From positions 1-45,913 of the forward strand of contig BQJF01000030.1 of assembly GCA_021604565.1 (NCBI GenBank): a stretch of 45,913 bases of DNA, in the 5' to 3' direction. Position numbers and translations under genes: made by a program. The stretch is from Minwuia thermotolerans. GTDB lineage: Bacteria; Pseudomonadota; Alphaproteobacteria; Minwuiales; Minwuiaceae. The notes under the pieces were generated by a model. It saw only the letters and a list, made by a program, of their open reading frames with translations, did not search any database and had not been told where the DNA came from. Positions 26,844 to 35,416 of the stretch are shown piece by piece (within the stretch, counting starts at the first letter, position 1; the number at the start of each line of letters is the position of its first letter).

Positions 26844-28067
26844 ATGCCGGAGTTCATTCACGCCAGAGACGTTGATGCTGGCACCCTGCTGTTTCAGGAG
26901 GGTGACCGGGGCGATGATGCCTTCATCATCGAGGAAGGCCTGATCGAGATATCGATCCAGTCCGAGGGCGAGCGGAAACTGATCGCCGCGCTGGGACCAG
27001 GCGAGATCTTCGGCGAGATGGCACTGATCGCCAATACGCCCCGTTCCGCCAGCGCCCTGGCACGCGAACGCACACGCCTGCTGGTCGTGCGCCGCGGACG
27101 CCTGACCAAGCCCATCGAGAATGCCGACCCGGTCATGCGCCTGATGATACAGATGATCGTGGAGCGCCTGACGGATGCCTCCCGCTCACTGTCCGGCACC
27201 AACGAAATGGTGCCCCAGGCAATGCAGGAGGCGCGGCGGCAGGCATTCGAGGAAGTGCGCGACATCGCCCTGCGACGGGTCCAGATCGAGCGGGAATTGC
27301 GCCGCGCCGTGGAAACACCGCAGTTCGAGCTGCATTATCAGCCCATCATCTCCATGGCCGACAGCACCATCGCGGGATACGAGGCGCTGATGCGCTGGAA
27401 CGATCCCCAGAAGGGACAGGTCTCACCGGGCAACTTCATCGGACTTGCCGAGGAAACCGGCATGATCGTCGAGATGGGTCGCTGGGCGCTGCAGAAGGCG
27501 CTGGCCGACCATGCTGCGATGGTGCCGGTCTGGCAGAGGAGCTGGCCGGACCGGCCGATCCCCTTCGTCAGCATCAATGTCTCCAGCGGCCAGTTGATCG
27601 AGCCGGGCGAGATCGAACGTCTTTCGGCGATCATCGAGGATTCCGGTGTGTCGCCTGACCAGATCAAGCTGGAGGTCACGGAAAGCCTGATGATCCACGA
27701 CCCGGAGGCTGCGGTCGATGCCCTGACCGAGTTGAAGGGACTGGGCGTCTCCATTGCCATCGACGATTTCGGCACCGGCTATTCCAGCCTCAGCTACCTG
27801 CACCGTTTCCCCATCGACACCCTGAAGGTCGATCAGTCCTTCGTCTTCAACATGTTGAACGACACCACCAGCGGTCGTCTGGTCCGGTCGATCATTCACA
27901 TGGCGCATGACCTGGACCTCACGACGGTGGCGGAGGGGATCGAGACACAGGAGCACTTCGACCACTTGCGCGACTACGGTTGCACCCTGGCACAGGGATT
28001 CCTGATGGCCCGGCCATGGCCGCGATTCGATATCGAGGCAATGCTGGAGACAGGGTGTTCCTGGTAA
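26844..28067 (+). CDS. cyclic nucleotide-binding domain plus EAL c-di-GMP phosphodiesterase
   Basis: A 407-residue cytoplasmic protein. Residues 1-115 form a cNMP-binding domain of the Crp/Fnr/EPAC type, with GEIFGEMALI (53-62) and PRSASALA (67-74) of the phosphate-binding cassette, although the Arg is followed by Ser-Ala as in the consensus. A helical linker (120-150) leads to an EAL domain (150-400). The catalytic set is complete: E180 in YEALMRW, N245 in INVSSGQ, E277 in LEVTES, D307/D308 in IDDFGTGYSS, K328 in LKVD, E364 in AEGIET and Q384 in AQGF, so c-di-GMP hydrolysis is likely. The fusion suggests that cAMP or another nucleotide controls c-di-GMP turnover. No good SD is seen before the ATG; expression may be low. 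Confidence 0.93.
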   Translation: MPEFIHARDVDAGTLLFQEGDRGDDAFIIEEGLIEISIQSEGERKLIAALGPGEIFGEMALIANTPRSASALARERTRLLVVRRGRLTKPIENADPVMRLMIQMIVERLTDASRSLSGTNEMVPQAMQEARRQAFEEVRDIALRRVQIERELRRAVETPQFELHYQPIISMADSTIAGYEALMRWNDPQKGQVSPGNFIGLAEETGMIVEMGRWALQKALADHAAMVPVWQRSWPDRPIPFVSINVSSGQLIEPGEIERLSAIIEDSGVSPDQIKLEVTESLMIHDPEAAVDALTELKGLGVSIAIDDFGTGYSSLSYLHRFPIDTLKVDQSFVFNMLNDTTSGRLVRSIIHMAHDLDLTTVAEGIETQEHFDHLRDYGCTLAQGFLMARPWPRFDIEAMLETGCSW

Positions 28068-28249
28068 AGCCTTAGTTTGCCTGAGATTGACCGGCACTGT
28101 AATCAATCAAGGTATTACTATAGAGCATCTTGATCTACCACACCGCAACCAACCCGATAATACCCACCTAAGTTGTCGAGGTCGTCAAACTTCGGCGACT
28201 ATTTTGCTCGCCACTGCAACCGGCGGCCCACTACAATCGATGGGCAAGC

Positions 28250-29269
28250 ATGGGGGAAAATATTTTGAACAACATTGTGGCGCTTGCCATACACGACCTT
28301 GAGCGCCGGAATGGCGTCTATCAGGTCCGATTGGCCAAGAAACAACTTCTCGTCACTCCGACGACACAGCGCGTGATCGATGAACTGTATGACCTTTACA
28401 ATCGGAGAGCATCGAAATCGCATGGAAAATTCACGTCGAGCGAAGGCTATCCGACGCAAGAACAAATTCGAGACTACGTCAAGGCGGACACAAAGGACTT
28501 CCTGCGCCTGACGTCTCGGATGATGGAGACGCTGCAAAACCAGGCTCAAGCCCGATCTGCCTCGACCGGCGGTCACGTACTGTTCTCCCATTTCCAGCGG
28601 GATGACCGCGACTATATCTTGGTCGCAATCATCACCGACAAATTGAGTGCCGCGTTGAGATCGCAGACAGACATGCAGGACGTCCGGCATCTGGATATTG
28701 ACGGCTTCCGGTTCGCTGGTCGCATTAATCTTACTGCGTGGGCTGGTCACGAGGAGCGATATATCAGCTTCCTCAAGGGCAAGGGAGATGTATCGGAGTA
28801 TTTCCAGCATTTTCTTGGCTGTAATTCGGTGATTCAGGGTAGGGTCGATACGTCTAACCTCGTTTCAGCCCTGAAAGACTTCGTCGCCGACACGAAGATG
28901 CCTGAGCATGAGGGCAATAAGTTTCTCGGGCGCGCGAAGGCAATTTGCGAACGAGCCTCCCGAGCCAGGGAGGAAATTGAGTTCGAGGCCTTGGCCAATG
29001 AGTTGATACCAAAGAACCCCCGCCCACTATCCGATCATCTCGCGCATACTGATCGGGGTCTGAGCGACCATTTCGTGCCGGATCGACGTGCGCTTGCGTC
29101 ACTCGTCCGATTCAAAGGGGCGACGAAACAGTGGAAAGTGGAGTTTGATAGAGATGCCGTGAGCACTGGCGTCGTGCGTTATGATCCGAAGGGAAATATA
29201 ATCACGCTTACAAATGTCCCAGACGAACTCGTCGACCAACTGCGGTCCGAAGGCCTGGGGCATGGCTAA
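28250..29269 (+). CDS. nucleoid-associated protein NdpA/YejK family
   Basis: A 339-residue protein matching the 37-kDa nucleoid-associated family (YejK/NdpA). Recognisable parts are the N-terminal NNIVALAIHDLERR, DYILVAIITDKLSA, the LDIDGFRFAGRINLTAWAG block, RYISFLKGKGDVSEYFQHFLG and the C-terminal DTKMPEHEGNKFLGRAKAIC helix, in the expected order; YejK is about 335 residues. YejK binds DNA nonspecifically in Escherichia coli. Unlike YejK, which is a stand-alone housekeeping gene, this one lies at the start of an AT-rich insertion and overlaps a membrane protein gene by 8 nt. That pairing is unlike the known context and suggests a different role for the DNA-binding protein. Confidence 0.82.
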   Translation: MGENILNNIVALAIHDLERRNGVYQVRLAKKQLLVTPTTQRVIDELYDLYNRRASKSHGKFTSSEGYPTQEQIRDYVKADTKDFLRLTSRMMETLQNQAQARSASTGGHVLFSHFQRDDRDYILVAIITDKLSAALRSQTDMQDVRHLDIDGFRFAGRINLTAWAGHEERYISFLKGKGDVSEYFQHFLGCNSVIQGRVDTSNLVSALKDFVADTKMPEHEGNKFLGRAKAICERASRAREEIEFEALANELIPKNPRPLSDHLAHTDRGLSDHFVPDRRALASLVRFKGATKQWKVEFDRDAVSTGVVRYDPKGNIITLTNVPDELVDQLRSEGLGHG

Positions 29270-30458
29270 GATTACATTCTGCGATCTCGTCCAAGTCTAT
29301 CGAAATACCCAATTTGACGGGAACGGTCAGGGCGATTTAACGGTGACAGACGAAGGGATCGCAGCGACACTTCGCGCGATTGAGGCCGACGAACGTCTTT
29401 ATGACGACACGCATCTTAGCTTGGTTGACCCGGCGGACCCGGTTGTTGGCAGCAGCGTCAGGATAAACGTCGCTTCTCCAAATCTCTCACTTGGCTTTCT
29501 GGCCGCAGATTTCGATGCCCTGTTCCAAGCGCCGAAAGCTGCTTTCACAGAGCCAGAGAACTACTATGTCATCGATAAAGCATATGCTCGCGGCGATGAC
29601 CCGACACCAGATGCACTAGTGAAATATCGCGCCCTCCTGAATGTCATCATGATATTGCGTGAATCCGCTTCGTATTCTGATGATGTTAAGCGCGAGCTTG
29701 TCTTTTTGGGTACCGAAAAGGTGATTTTGCCTATTTCTTTTCGGTCATCCGATTTTTCAGACAAACTTGTGGAACAAGCAAGGCGCCTTGAAGATATTTT
29801 CAAAGACCCGCTTCACTGTGATGAAAAGATGCAATTTCTTTCGGCAGCCGTCGTATCACTCACTGCTGGTCAGAGGGTGGATCAAAGATTTTCCTACCTT
29901 TTATTGAATATTGATCATATTTGCGACGAAATAGAGAATGGATACCGTCTATTTGTCTCAAATTTTTCTTATTCCAAAATAAGAAATGATTTAGAGGCGG
30001 CAAAAATAGACTATATAAACAAAATTCATAAGACAATAGTTGATATTCAAGGACAACTCCTAGGAATTCCAATAGCCACTATCGTTGTGGCCTCGCAATT
30101 GAAACCCACAGATGATTTTGGGACTATTTTTTGGATGAATTCATCCATTCTCTTGGGTGCATGGGCATTTTTCGTACTTCTAACGCTTGCAGTAATCAAT
30201 CAATGGCACACATTATCTACTCTCTCACATGATATTGAAGCACAAAAAAAGAAATTTAGAAACGAATATTTAATAATTGCCGATAAATTTGATGATATAT
30301 TTTCCTCACTAAGTGATCGTATCAAATGGCACAAATGCGCCCTTCGGATAATAATTTCATTTGCGCTTCTAGGAATTATTCTATCTCATGTTGCGTATTT
30401 TTCCCTTACGGAGTTTAAAATGGAAAGTGGCATTTTTTCATGCAAGATCATCAAGTAA
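29262..30458 (+). CDS. three-TM membrane protein coupled to the NdpA-like gene
   Basis: A 398-residue protein not recognised as a known family. Residues 1-260 are soluble and mixed; a hydrophobic helix follows at about 265-281, then strong transmembrane helices at about 289-312 and 360-383, with a Lys-rich helical loop between them and a short tail (SCKIIK). A long soluble domain with a terminal multi-helix membrane module is reminiscent of effector proteins of defence systems. ATG 29262 lies inside the end of the NdpA-like gene, so translation is coupled; a longer open frame from 29214 is less likely. Base composition falls sharply within the gene, from about 55% GC before 29600 to roughly one-third GC after 29900. 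Confidence 0.7.
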   Translation: MAKITFCDLVQVYRNTQFDGNGQGDLTVTDEGIAATLRAIEADERLYDDTHLSLVDPADPVVGSSVRINVASPNLSLGFLAADFDALFQAPKAAFTEPENYYVIDKAYARGDDPTPDALVKYRALLNVIMILRESASYSDDVKRELVFLGTEKVILPISFRSSDFSDKLVEQARRLEDIFKDPLHCDEKMQFLSAAVVSLTAGQRVDQRFSYLLLNIDHICDEIENGYRLFVSNFSYSKIRNDLEAAKIDYINKIHKTIVDIQGQLLGIPIATIVVASQLKPTDDFGTIFWMNSSILLGAWAFFVLLTLAVINQWHTLSTLSHDIEAQKKKFRNEYLIIADKFDDIFSSLSDRIKWHKCALRIIISFALLGIILSHVAYFSLTEFKMESGIFSCKIIK

Positions 30459-30715
30459 TTCTGATATATGAAACGCCACATTTTCACTCGTAAAATTTGG
30501 AAAGCCCCCTCATGACAATGAAATCCGTTCACGCGATCTTACAAATATAAGATATGTCATAATTCATGAATTCACGATGTTTTGCTAATTTTCCAAACAT
30601 CAAGTGGCTCGAAATCAAAACTGCAGCCCACGAACTCAACAAATTCTGCGTCAGACTTATGATCATGCCCTCCGCTATCATACCCGCAGAGAGCAAAATT
30701 TTCCGCTTGAGATGA
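30459..30715. other. AT-rich gap at the end of the NdpA-like insertion
   Basis: No gene is supported. The first half is AT-rich with a 12-bp palindrome AATTCATGAATT at 30561-30572 and a weak stem ATCTTA...TAAGAT at about 30537; the second half returns towards host composition. No tRNA end, direct repeat or integrase remnant was identified that would mark an integration site. Confidence 0.4.
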
Positions 30716-31585
30716 TCAGAGATGCTTCAGGAACCAGTCGCGCGCCGCGCCCGCCGCAGCCTCGCGATGGCTGCTGTAGGGGTCATAGTGGCGGCACGGC
30801 AGACCCAGCATCTGTTTCGGCTCTCCGGCCAGTGCGAACGCTTCCTTCTGCCAGACGGTCGGCGTCTGGGTATCGTTCTCCGCGATCACCATCAGCAGCG
30901 GCGTCGGCGCGATGCGTGAAACGAAACTGTGGGGCTCATACTCCCGCAGCATCTCCAGACTGCGCAGGGTCAGGGCATTGACGTATTTCCCCTCGACATC
31001 GGTTTCAGTCACCCACTCCGCCGTCTCCGAGCCTTCGATCGCGGCAGGCACGGTCTCCGGTTCCGCGCCCGCATAACGCGCCGCGCGGTCGTCCATGAAA
31101 CGTTGCATCAGCCGGGCGCGCGCCTTTTCCGGCACCCAGCTTCCGAACGTCCGCTCCCCATGGGTGAAGGGGACCTGCGAGACCACAGCCTTCACCCGCC
31201 GGTCCAGCGCCGCCACGGTCAGGACATGCCCACCGGAATAGCTGGTGCCCCAGATACCCAGCCGCGCCGGATCAACACCCGGCAGGGTCCGGGCAAAGCT
31301 GATGGCATCGCGCATGTCGCGCACCTGCGCCCAGGGGTCGGCTTCCTGTCGCGGGCTGCCGCCGCTGTCGCCGAAACTGCGGTGATCATACAGCAGAACC
31401 GCCAGGCCGGCGGCGTTCAGGTCGCGCGCAACCGCGTCCAGGTTCATCCGCCGGATCGCGGAAAGACCATGGCTCATGACCACGATCGGCGCCGCTTCCT
31501 CTTCCTGTCCTGCCGGGTAGAACCAGCCGGCCAGCTCGACCCCGTTCGCCGGGATCGTCACATCCTGTCGATCCGTCATGCTCAT
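30716..31585 (-). CDS. alpha/beta hydrolase, dienelactone hydrolase-like
   Basis: A 289-residue hydrolase. The nucleophile elbow is IWGTSYSGGHVL, the acid is in VIAENDTQTP and the His in LPCRHYDPY, giving a complete Ser-Asp-His triad. The GLSAIRRMNLDAVARDLNAAG segment after the first strands is typical of the alpha/beta hydrolase branch that includes dienelactone hydrolase-like and XC-type esterases. No signal peptide. The ATG overlaps the stop of the enoyl-CoA hydratase gene by 4 nt (ATGA), so they are in one operon; a longer frame upstream is only an overlap with that gene. Substrate unknown; association with acyl-CoA genes suggests a thioesterase or ester hydrolase. Confidence 0.87.
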   Translation of the reverse strand: MSMTDRQDVTIPANGVELAGWFYPAGQEEEAAPIVVMSHGLSAIRRMNLDAVARDLNAAGLAVLLYDHRSFGDSGGSPRQEADPWAQVRDMRDAISFARTLPGVDPARLGIWGTSYSGGHVLTVAALDRRVKAVVSQVPFTHGERTFGSWVPEKARARLMQRFMDDRAARYAGAEPETVPAAIEGSETAEWVTETDVEGKYVNALTLRSLEMLREYEPHSFVSRIAPTPLLMVIAENDTQTPTVWQKEAFALAGEPKQMLGLPCRHYDPYSSHREAAAGAARDWFLKHL

Positions 31586-32388
31586 GTCCCCGTGTAGACC
31601 GGTGGCCGCTTCTCGATGAAGGCGCGCACGCCCTCCTGGAAATCCGGGCCCTGGGTGCAGAGGATCTGGTTGCGATCCTCCATGGCGACGGCCGCTTCCA
31701 GACTCGGCGCATCGGTGGAGAAGTTCATGCATTCCTTGGTCAGGCGCAGGCCCAGTGGCGAGGCATTGAGCAGGTCGGCGACCATCACCTCTCCCGTCGC
31801 TTCCAGTTCGCTGTCCTCGACCACCTCCGACACCAGCCCGGTCGCCAGAGCCCGGTCGGCATAGATGTAGCGGCCTGTCATCAGCAGTTCGGACGCCACC
31901 GTCACCCCCACCAGTCGCGGCAGGAAATAGGAGACGCCGATGTCGCAGCCGGAGATGCCGAGGCGTATGAAGGCCGCGTTCATCTTGGCGCTGCGCCCGG
32001 CAATGCGGATATCGCTGGCCAGAGCAATGGCGAACCCGCCACCGGAACAGCCGCCGTGGATCAGCGAAACGATGGGCTGCGGCGCGCGGCGCATCCGCAT
32101 CACGATCTCGGAGATACGCCGCTGGGACCGCAACCCATCGGCGCTGGAGCGCTGGTCATCGGCGGGGCTGTTGCTCGCCATCCGCTGCTTCAGGTCCAGA
32201 CCGGCGCAGAACCCCCGACCGGCACCGCGCAGCACCACCACCCGCACCTCGTGGCGGAAGTAGAGCCCCTGGAAGTAGTCCAGCAGCGCGTCGATCATGT
32301 CGGGGCTGAGGCTGTTGTAGGCATCGGGCCGGTTCAGCGTGACCCATTCGGCATCGCCCTTGCGCTCGATCAGAAGTGGTGAGGTCAT
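31582..32388 (-). CDS. enoyl-CoA hydratase/isomerase family protein
   Basis: A 268-residue crotonase-fold protein. Oxyanion-hole segments are GAGRGFCAGLDLKQR and HGGCSGGGFAIALASDIRIA, and the C-terminus ends FIEKRPPVYTGT. Between them GISGCDIGVSYFLPRLVG replaces the usual acidic catalytic residues with Ser-Gly-Cys-Asp, so whether it is a hydratase cannot be settled. Start chosen at the ATG overlapping the stop of the upstream isomerase gene by 4 nt (ATGA). It is the middle gene of a three-gene minus-strand operon. Confidence 0.88.
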   Translation of the reverse strand: MTSPLLIERKGDAEWVTLNRPDAYNSLSPDMIDALLDYFQGLYFRHEVRVVVLRGAGRGFCAGLDLKQRMASNSPADDQRSSADGLRSQRRISEIVMRMRRAPQPIVSLIHGGCSGGGFAIALASDIRIAGRSAKMNAAFIRLGISGCDIGVSYFLPRLVGVTVASELLMTGRYIYADRALATGLVSEVVEDSELEATGEVMVADLLNASPLGLRLTKECMNFSTDAPSLEAAVAMEDRNQILCTQGPDFQEGVRAFIEKRPPVYTGT

Positions 32389-33008
32389 TTGCGCGGCCCT
32401 CCCGCCGGGCGGCCCTGCACGGCCCACTCGATCAGGTCCATGCGGTCATTGCCGAAGAACATGTCGGTGTCGTTGATGAAGATGGTCGGAGAACCGAAGC
32501 CGCCGCGATCCACCACCTGCTGGGTATAGTCCTTCAGCCGTTGCTTGATCGCAGGGTCAGCGGTCGCGGCCACGGTGGCGTCACCGTCCAGTCCGACATC
32601 AGCGGCAACCCGCGCCACCTCCGCGTCCTGCGAAATGTCGCGATCCTCGCCCCAGTAGGCGTGGCAGAGCCGCATCGCGAAGGCCTCCGCCTTGCCCTCG
32701 TCCAGCGCATGGATCGCCGCGCGCATGCCCTTCACCGCATTGACGGGGAAGATGCTCGGCCAGCCGATCTGCACCCCCTGCATCGCGGCCCAGTCCATCA
32801 GGTCCTTGCGCATGTACTGGTACTTGGGGTGATCAGGGTTGGCGCGGTTCTGGTACACCTGCTCGTTCACCTGATTGAAGATGCCGCCGACCAGCACAGG
32901 TCGCCAGTGCAGTTCCGCATTGTTGCGCCGGGCCAGATCGCCGATACGGCTGATCCCCAGATAGGTCCACGGACTGGAACAGTCGAAATAGAACTCGATC
33001 TTCGCCAT
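32385..33008 (-). CDS. DsbA-like 2-hydroxychromene-2-carboxylate isomerase family protein
   Basis: A 207-residue kappa-class GST/HCCA isomerase-type protein. It begins MAKIEFYFDCSSPWTYLG, where the Ser at 11 or 12 corresponds to the catalytic Ser of HCCA isomerase, contains PVLVGGIFNQVNE and ends with DRGGFGSPTIFINDTDMFFGNDRMDLIEWAV, typical of the family. No redox CxxC pair. First gene of a minus-strand operon with an enoyl-CoA hydratase-like and a hydrolase gene; the ATG at 33008 has GGGGAGAG before it. Members isomerise aromatic degradation intermediates with glutathione, or process other hydroxy acids; the substrate here is not known. Confidence 0.87.
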   Translation of the reverse strand: MAKIEFYFDCSSPWTYLGISRIGDLARRNNAELHWRPVLVGGIFNQVNEQVYQNRANPDHPKYQYMRKDLMDWAAMQGVQIGWPSIFPVNAVKGMRAAIHALDEGKAEAFAMRLCHAYWGEDRDISQDAEVARVAADVGLDGDATVAATADPAIKQRLKDYTQQVVDRGGFGSPTIFINDTDMFFGNDRMDLIEWAVQGRPAGGPRK

Positions 33009-33170
33009 CAAATCTCTCCCCTGGCAGATCATGCAATCGGACGCAGCCTCCCTCGTCCGAGGCCCCATCCTAGATCGTTCCAGCGCGGGATGAAATCGCA
33101 CCATCTTCCGGAACTGATTTCGCTCCGATTGTCATTCTGACGGATTCACAACCATCAGGAGACAAACTCC

Positions 33171-35357
33171 ATGAACGTCGATCCCTTCTGGCTGCACGAC
33201 CGTGTGCTGCCTTCGGAAGCCAATGACCCGCAGGAGGTGGCCCGCCTGGGCCGCGCTTTGGCAGAAGTCGGGGAAGATCCCGGTGACCTCTCCCGCCCGG
33301 CGGTGACGGAGGCGGTACGCCGGTTCCAGGATTCGCGGGGCCTGAAGGTCGATGGGGAGGCGCAGTTCAATGGCCCCACCGCCCAGCGCATCGCCGCCGA
33401 GCGTCATGAACGCCAGACCGCCGACAGGCCGCCCGCGCAGAAACGGATCCTGGGCGGGCAGCATTCCGTGCCGGTGCGGGACACTGTCGGTGCAGGCGGA
33501 CAGAACCGCGCGGAAGACCGCGCCAGCATAATGCGCGGCCTGGCACTGGGAGGCTATTTCTCCCGCTTCGGCGCCCTCAACCCGCTGAAGCTCGAATCTG
33601 GTGCGACCGACCCGGAACTGGAACGCGCGCTGGAACGGTTCCGCCGCAAGCACGGCATCCGGGAGACCGGCCCCCTCACCCCCGGCAGCGACAGCCTCAC
33701 CGTGCTGAACCGCATCACCGCCCCCCGGCTGCATGCCTTCCTGAACGAGGACCCGACCGGCGTCCCGCAGCCGCCGGAGCGGGCCGCAGTCGTCCGCAAC
33801 AGTCCCGACAGTCCCACTGCCCGCGCCGTCCCCTCCCGCGACGAAGCGCGTGAATCCCACGAGGCCGACCAGGACCGGGAGATCGCGTCACGTCAGGCCC
33901 GGCATGTGAAGCGGGAGATGGATGCAGTGGAACGCGGCGAGACTGCGCCACCGCCGTTGCCACGCCCTGATCCGGTCGCCCGTGCGTTGAAGGACGACCC
34001 GTCGCTGAAGGACATGACCCCACGACAGCTCGACCGCATTCGGGAGCTTGGCGAGGAATCCGACCTCGACCTGCTGGACGCGGGGACATGTGAGCGGGTG
34101 GGCCGCTATATGCGCGAGCATGAACCTGACTTCCTGACCGCGCTGGAAGAGAGATACCGCGAGGGTCGGATCAGCCTGGCGAAACTGGAACGGCAGGCGG
34201 AGATGCAGACCCGTCGGCTCTCGACCCACGGCGCCAACCCCATCGCCGTCGCCCGCCAGAACGCCACGCTCCAGGTGCTGAAGCAGGCGATGATGGATGA
34301 GGGCGCGGAAGCGCGGGAGGCACTGGCCCGGGTCGAGGCGCTGATGGAGAGCAACGGCCAGGGTGACGAGGACCTGCCGCTGCTGCTCGAGTTCATCCCC
34401 GGTGCCGGCGAACTGATCTCCGCCACCGAGGCCGCAAAGTACCTCGCCGAAGCCCGCGCCGCTGAACGCGACGGCAATATCGTCCAGGCCAACGCCGCCT
34501 GGACCGCCTTCGCCCTCGCCGTCGGCGGCGCCGTCCCCGTCCTCGGCAAGGCCGTCAAGCTGCTCCGTCATGTCAGTGTCGTGAAGAAGGCGAAGGACGC
34601 CATCGGAGCCCAGCGCGCCCGCAAGGAACTCCTCAAGCGGGAAAAGGACTTCAAGGAACCGTTCGAGAGCAAGTCAGCGCAGGAACTGTTCGGGGCAGAG
34701 GCCTGGGGCAATCTCGACAAGACAACGCAAGGGGTGCTGGAAATGAGCTTCACCCGGATCAAGGGCGAACAGGGTGAATCCTACTTCCGCCAACTGATCG
34801 ACAAGGCCGCGCTGGAGGCGCCACTGAAGGGCACCAGCCACCAGCGGCGCGTGAGGATCGAGGATGCCGACGGCATAGCCCGCACCCGTCACTTTGATGA
34901 GATCACGACAGCAGATATTCGCCCTGCGCTGTTCGGCCTCATCGTGCGCAAGACAGAGAATGGGAAGGGCACCGGGTTCGAGTTCAAGGTCGGCTCATCG
35001 CAGCTCACCAGGAACCAGAAGGCGGTCGATGATGCGATCAAGGGCAAGAAACCTGCAGAAAGCCATCTTTCCAAGGCTGCCATTGATAAGGGCCTGAACC
35101 TGCCTGATCATATCGACTCAGTGCATCAACTGAGAATTCCTATTGACGCTTTGCCGCGAGACGAATTGATCAATGCCATGAGATCAACTCTCGGAGACAA
35201 GGGCATTCCCAAAGAAATCATCGACGATTTCGAGAAAAAATTCGACGCCGCCTACGGATTGAACACGGAATTTCGCCTCAATGGCCTCGATAGCCTTGCG
35301 GATGGAATAACGATAGCCAGGGTGTTCGGCATGGAGGAGTCTCCGGACGAGTCATGA
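33171..35357 (+). CDS. polymorphic-toxin-like protein with peptidoglycan-binding N-terminus and predicted nuclease C-terminus
   Basis: A 728-residue multidomain protein. Residues about 20-75 and 118-185 look like two PG_binding_1-type helical repeats (AVRRFQDSRGLKVDGE; ALERFRRKHGIRETG). A charged helical middle follows, then a hydrophobic segment at about 402-465 (LLEFIPGAGELISATEAAKY ... FALAVGGAVPVLGKAVKLL) like pre-toxin regions of polymorphic toxins. The C-terminal ~210 residues hold a pattern like PD-(D/E)xK nucleases: D576/E577 in RHFDEI, E604/K606 in GFEFKVG and Q in SQLTRNQ. No signal peptide; the protein may leave by a type VI or other device not visible here. SD CAGGAG before the ATG. 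Converges with an immunity-like gene, the stops 58 nt apart. The toxin role is inference. Confidence 0.75.
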   Translation: MNVDPFWLHDRVLPSEANDPQEVARLGRALAEVGEDPGDLSRPAVTEAVRRFQDSRGLKVDGEAQFNGPTAQRIAAERHERQTADRPPAQKRILGGQHSVPVRDTVGAGGQNRAEDRASIMRGLALGGYFSRFGALNPLKLESGATDPELERALERFRRKHGIRETGPLTPGSDSLTVLNRITAPRLHAFLNEDPTGVPQPPERAAVVRNSPDSPTARAVPSRDEARESHEADQDREIASRQARHVKREMDAVERGETAPPPLPRPDPVARALKDDPSLKDMTPRQLDRIRELGEESDLDLLDAGTCERVGRYMREHEPDFLTALEERYREGRISLAKLERQAEMQTRRLSTHGANPIAVARQNATLQVLKQAMMDEGAEAREALARVEALMESNGQGDEDLPLLLEFIPGAGELISATEAAKYLAEARAAERDGNIVQANAAWTAFALAVGGAVPVLGKAVKLLRHVSVVKKAKDAIGAQRARKELLKREKDFKEPFESKSAQELFGAEAWGNLDKTTQGVLEMSFTRIKGEQGESYFRQLIDKAALEAPLKGTSHQRRVRIEDADGIARTRHFDEITTADIRPALFGLIVRKTENGKGTGFEFKVGSSQLTRNQKAVDDAIKGKKPAESHLSKAAIDKGLNLPDHIDSVHQLRIPIDALPRDELINAMRSTLGDKGIPKEIIDDFEKKFDAAYGLNTEFRLNGLDSLADGITIARVFGMEESPDES

Positions 35358-35380
35358 TTTCTGGGCAGGTGTCCGACAAG

Positions 35381-35416
35381 GACTCCCACACCGCATGTCC
35401 TTCCGGTGTGGGAGTC
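35381..35416. terminator. 13-bp hairpin between toxin and immunity-like genes
   Basis: A perfect inverted repeat GACTCCCACACCG (35381-35393) / CGGTGTGGGAGTC (35404-35416) with a 10-nt loop sits between the convergent stops and overlaps the first base pair of the immunity-like stop codon. It lacks a T-run but is placed where a bidirectional terminator is expected. The right copy of the repeat unit has lost it. Confidence 0.6.
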
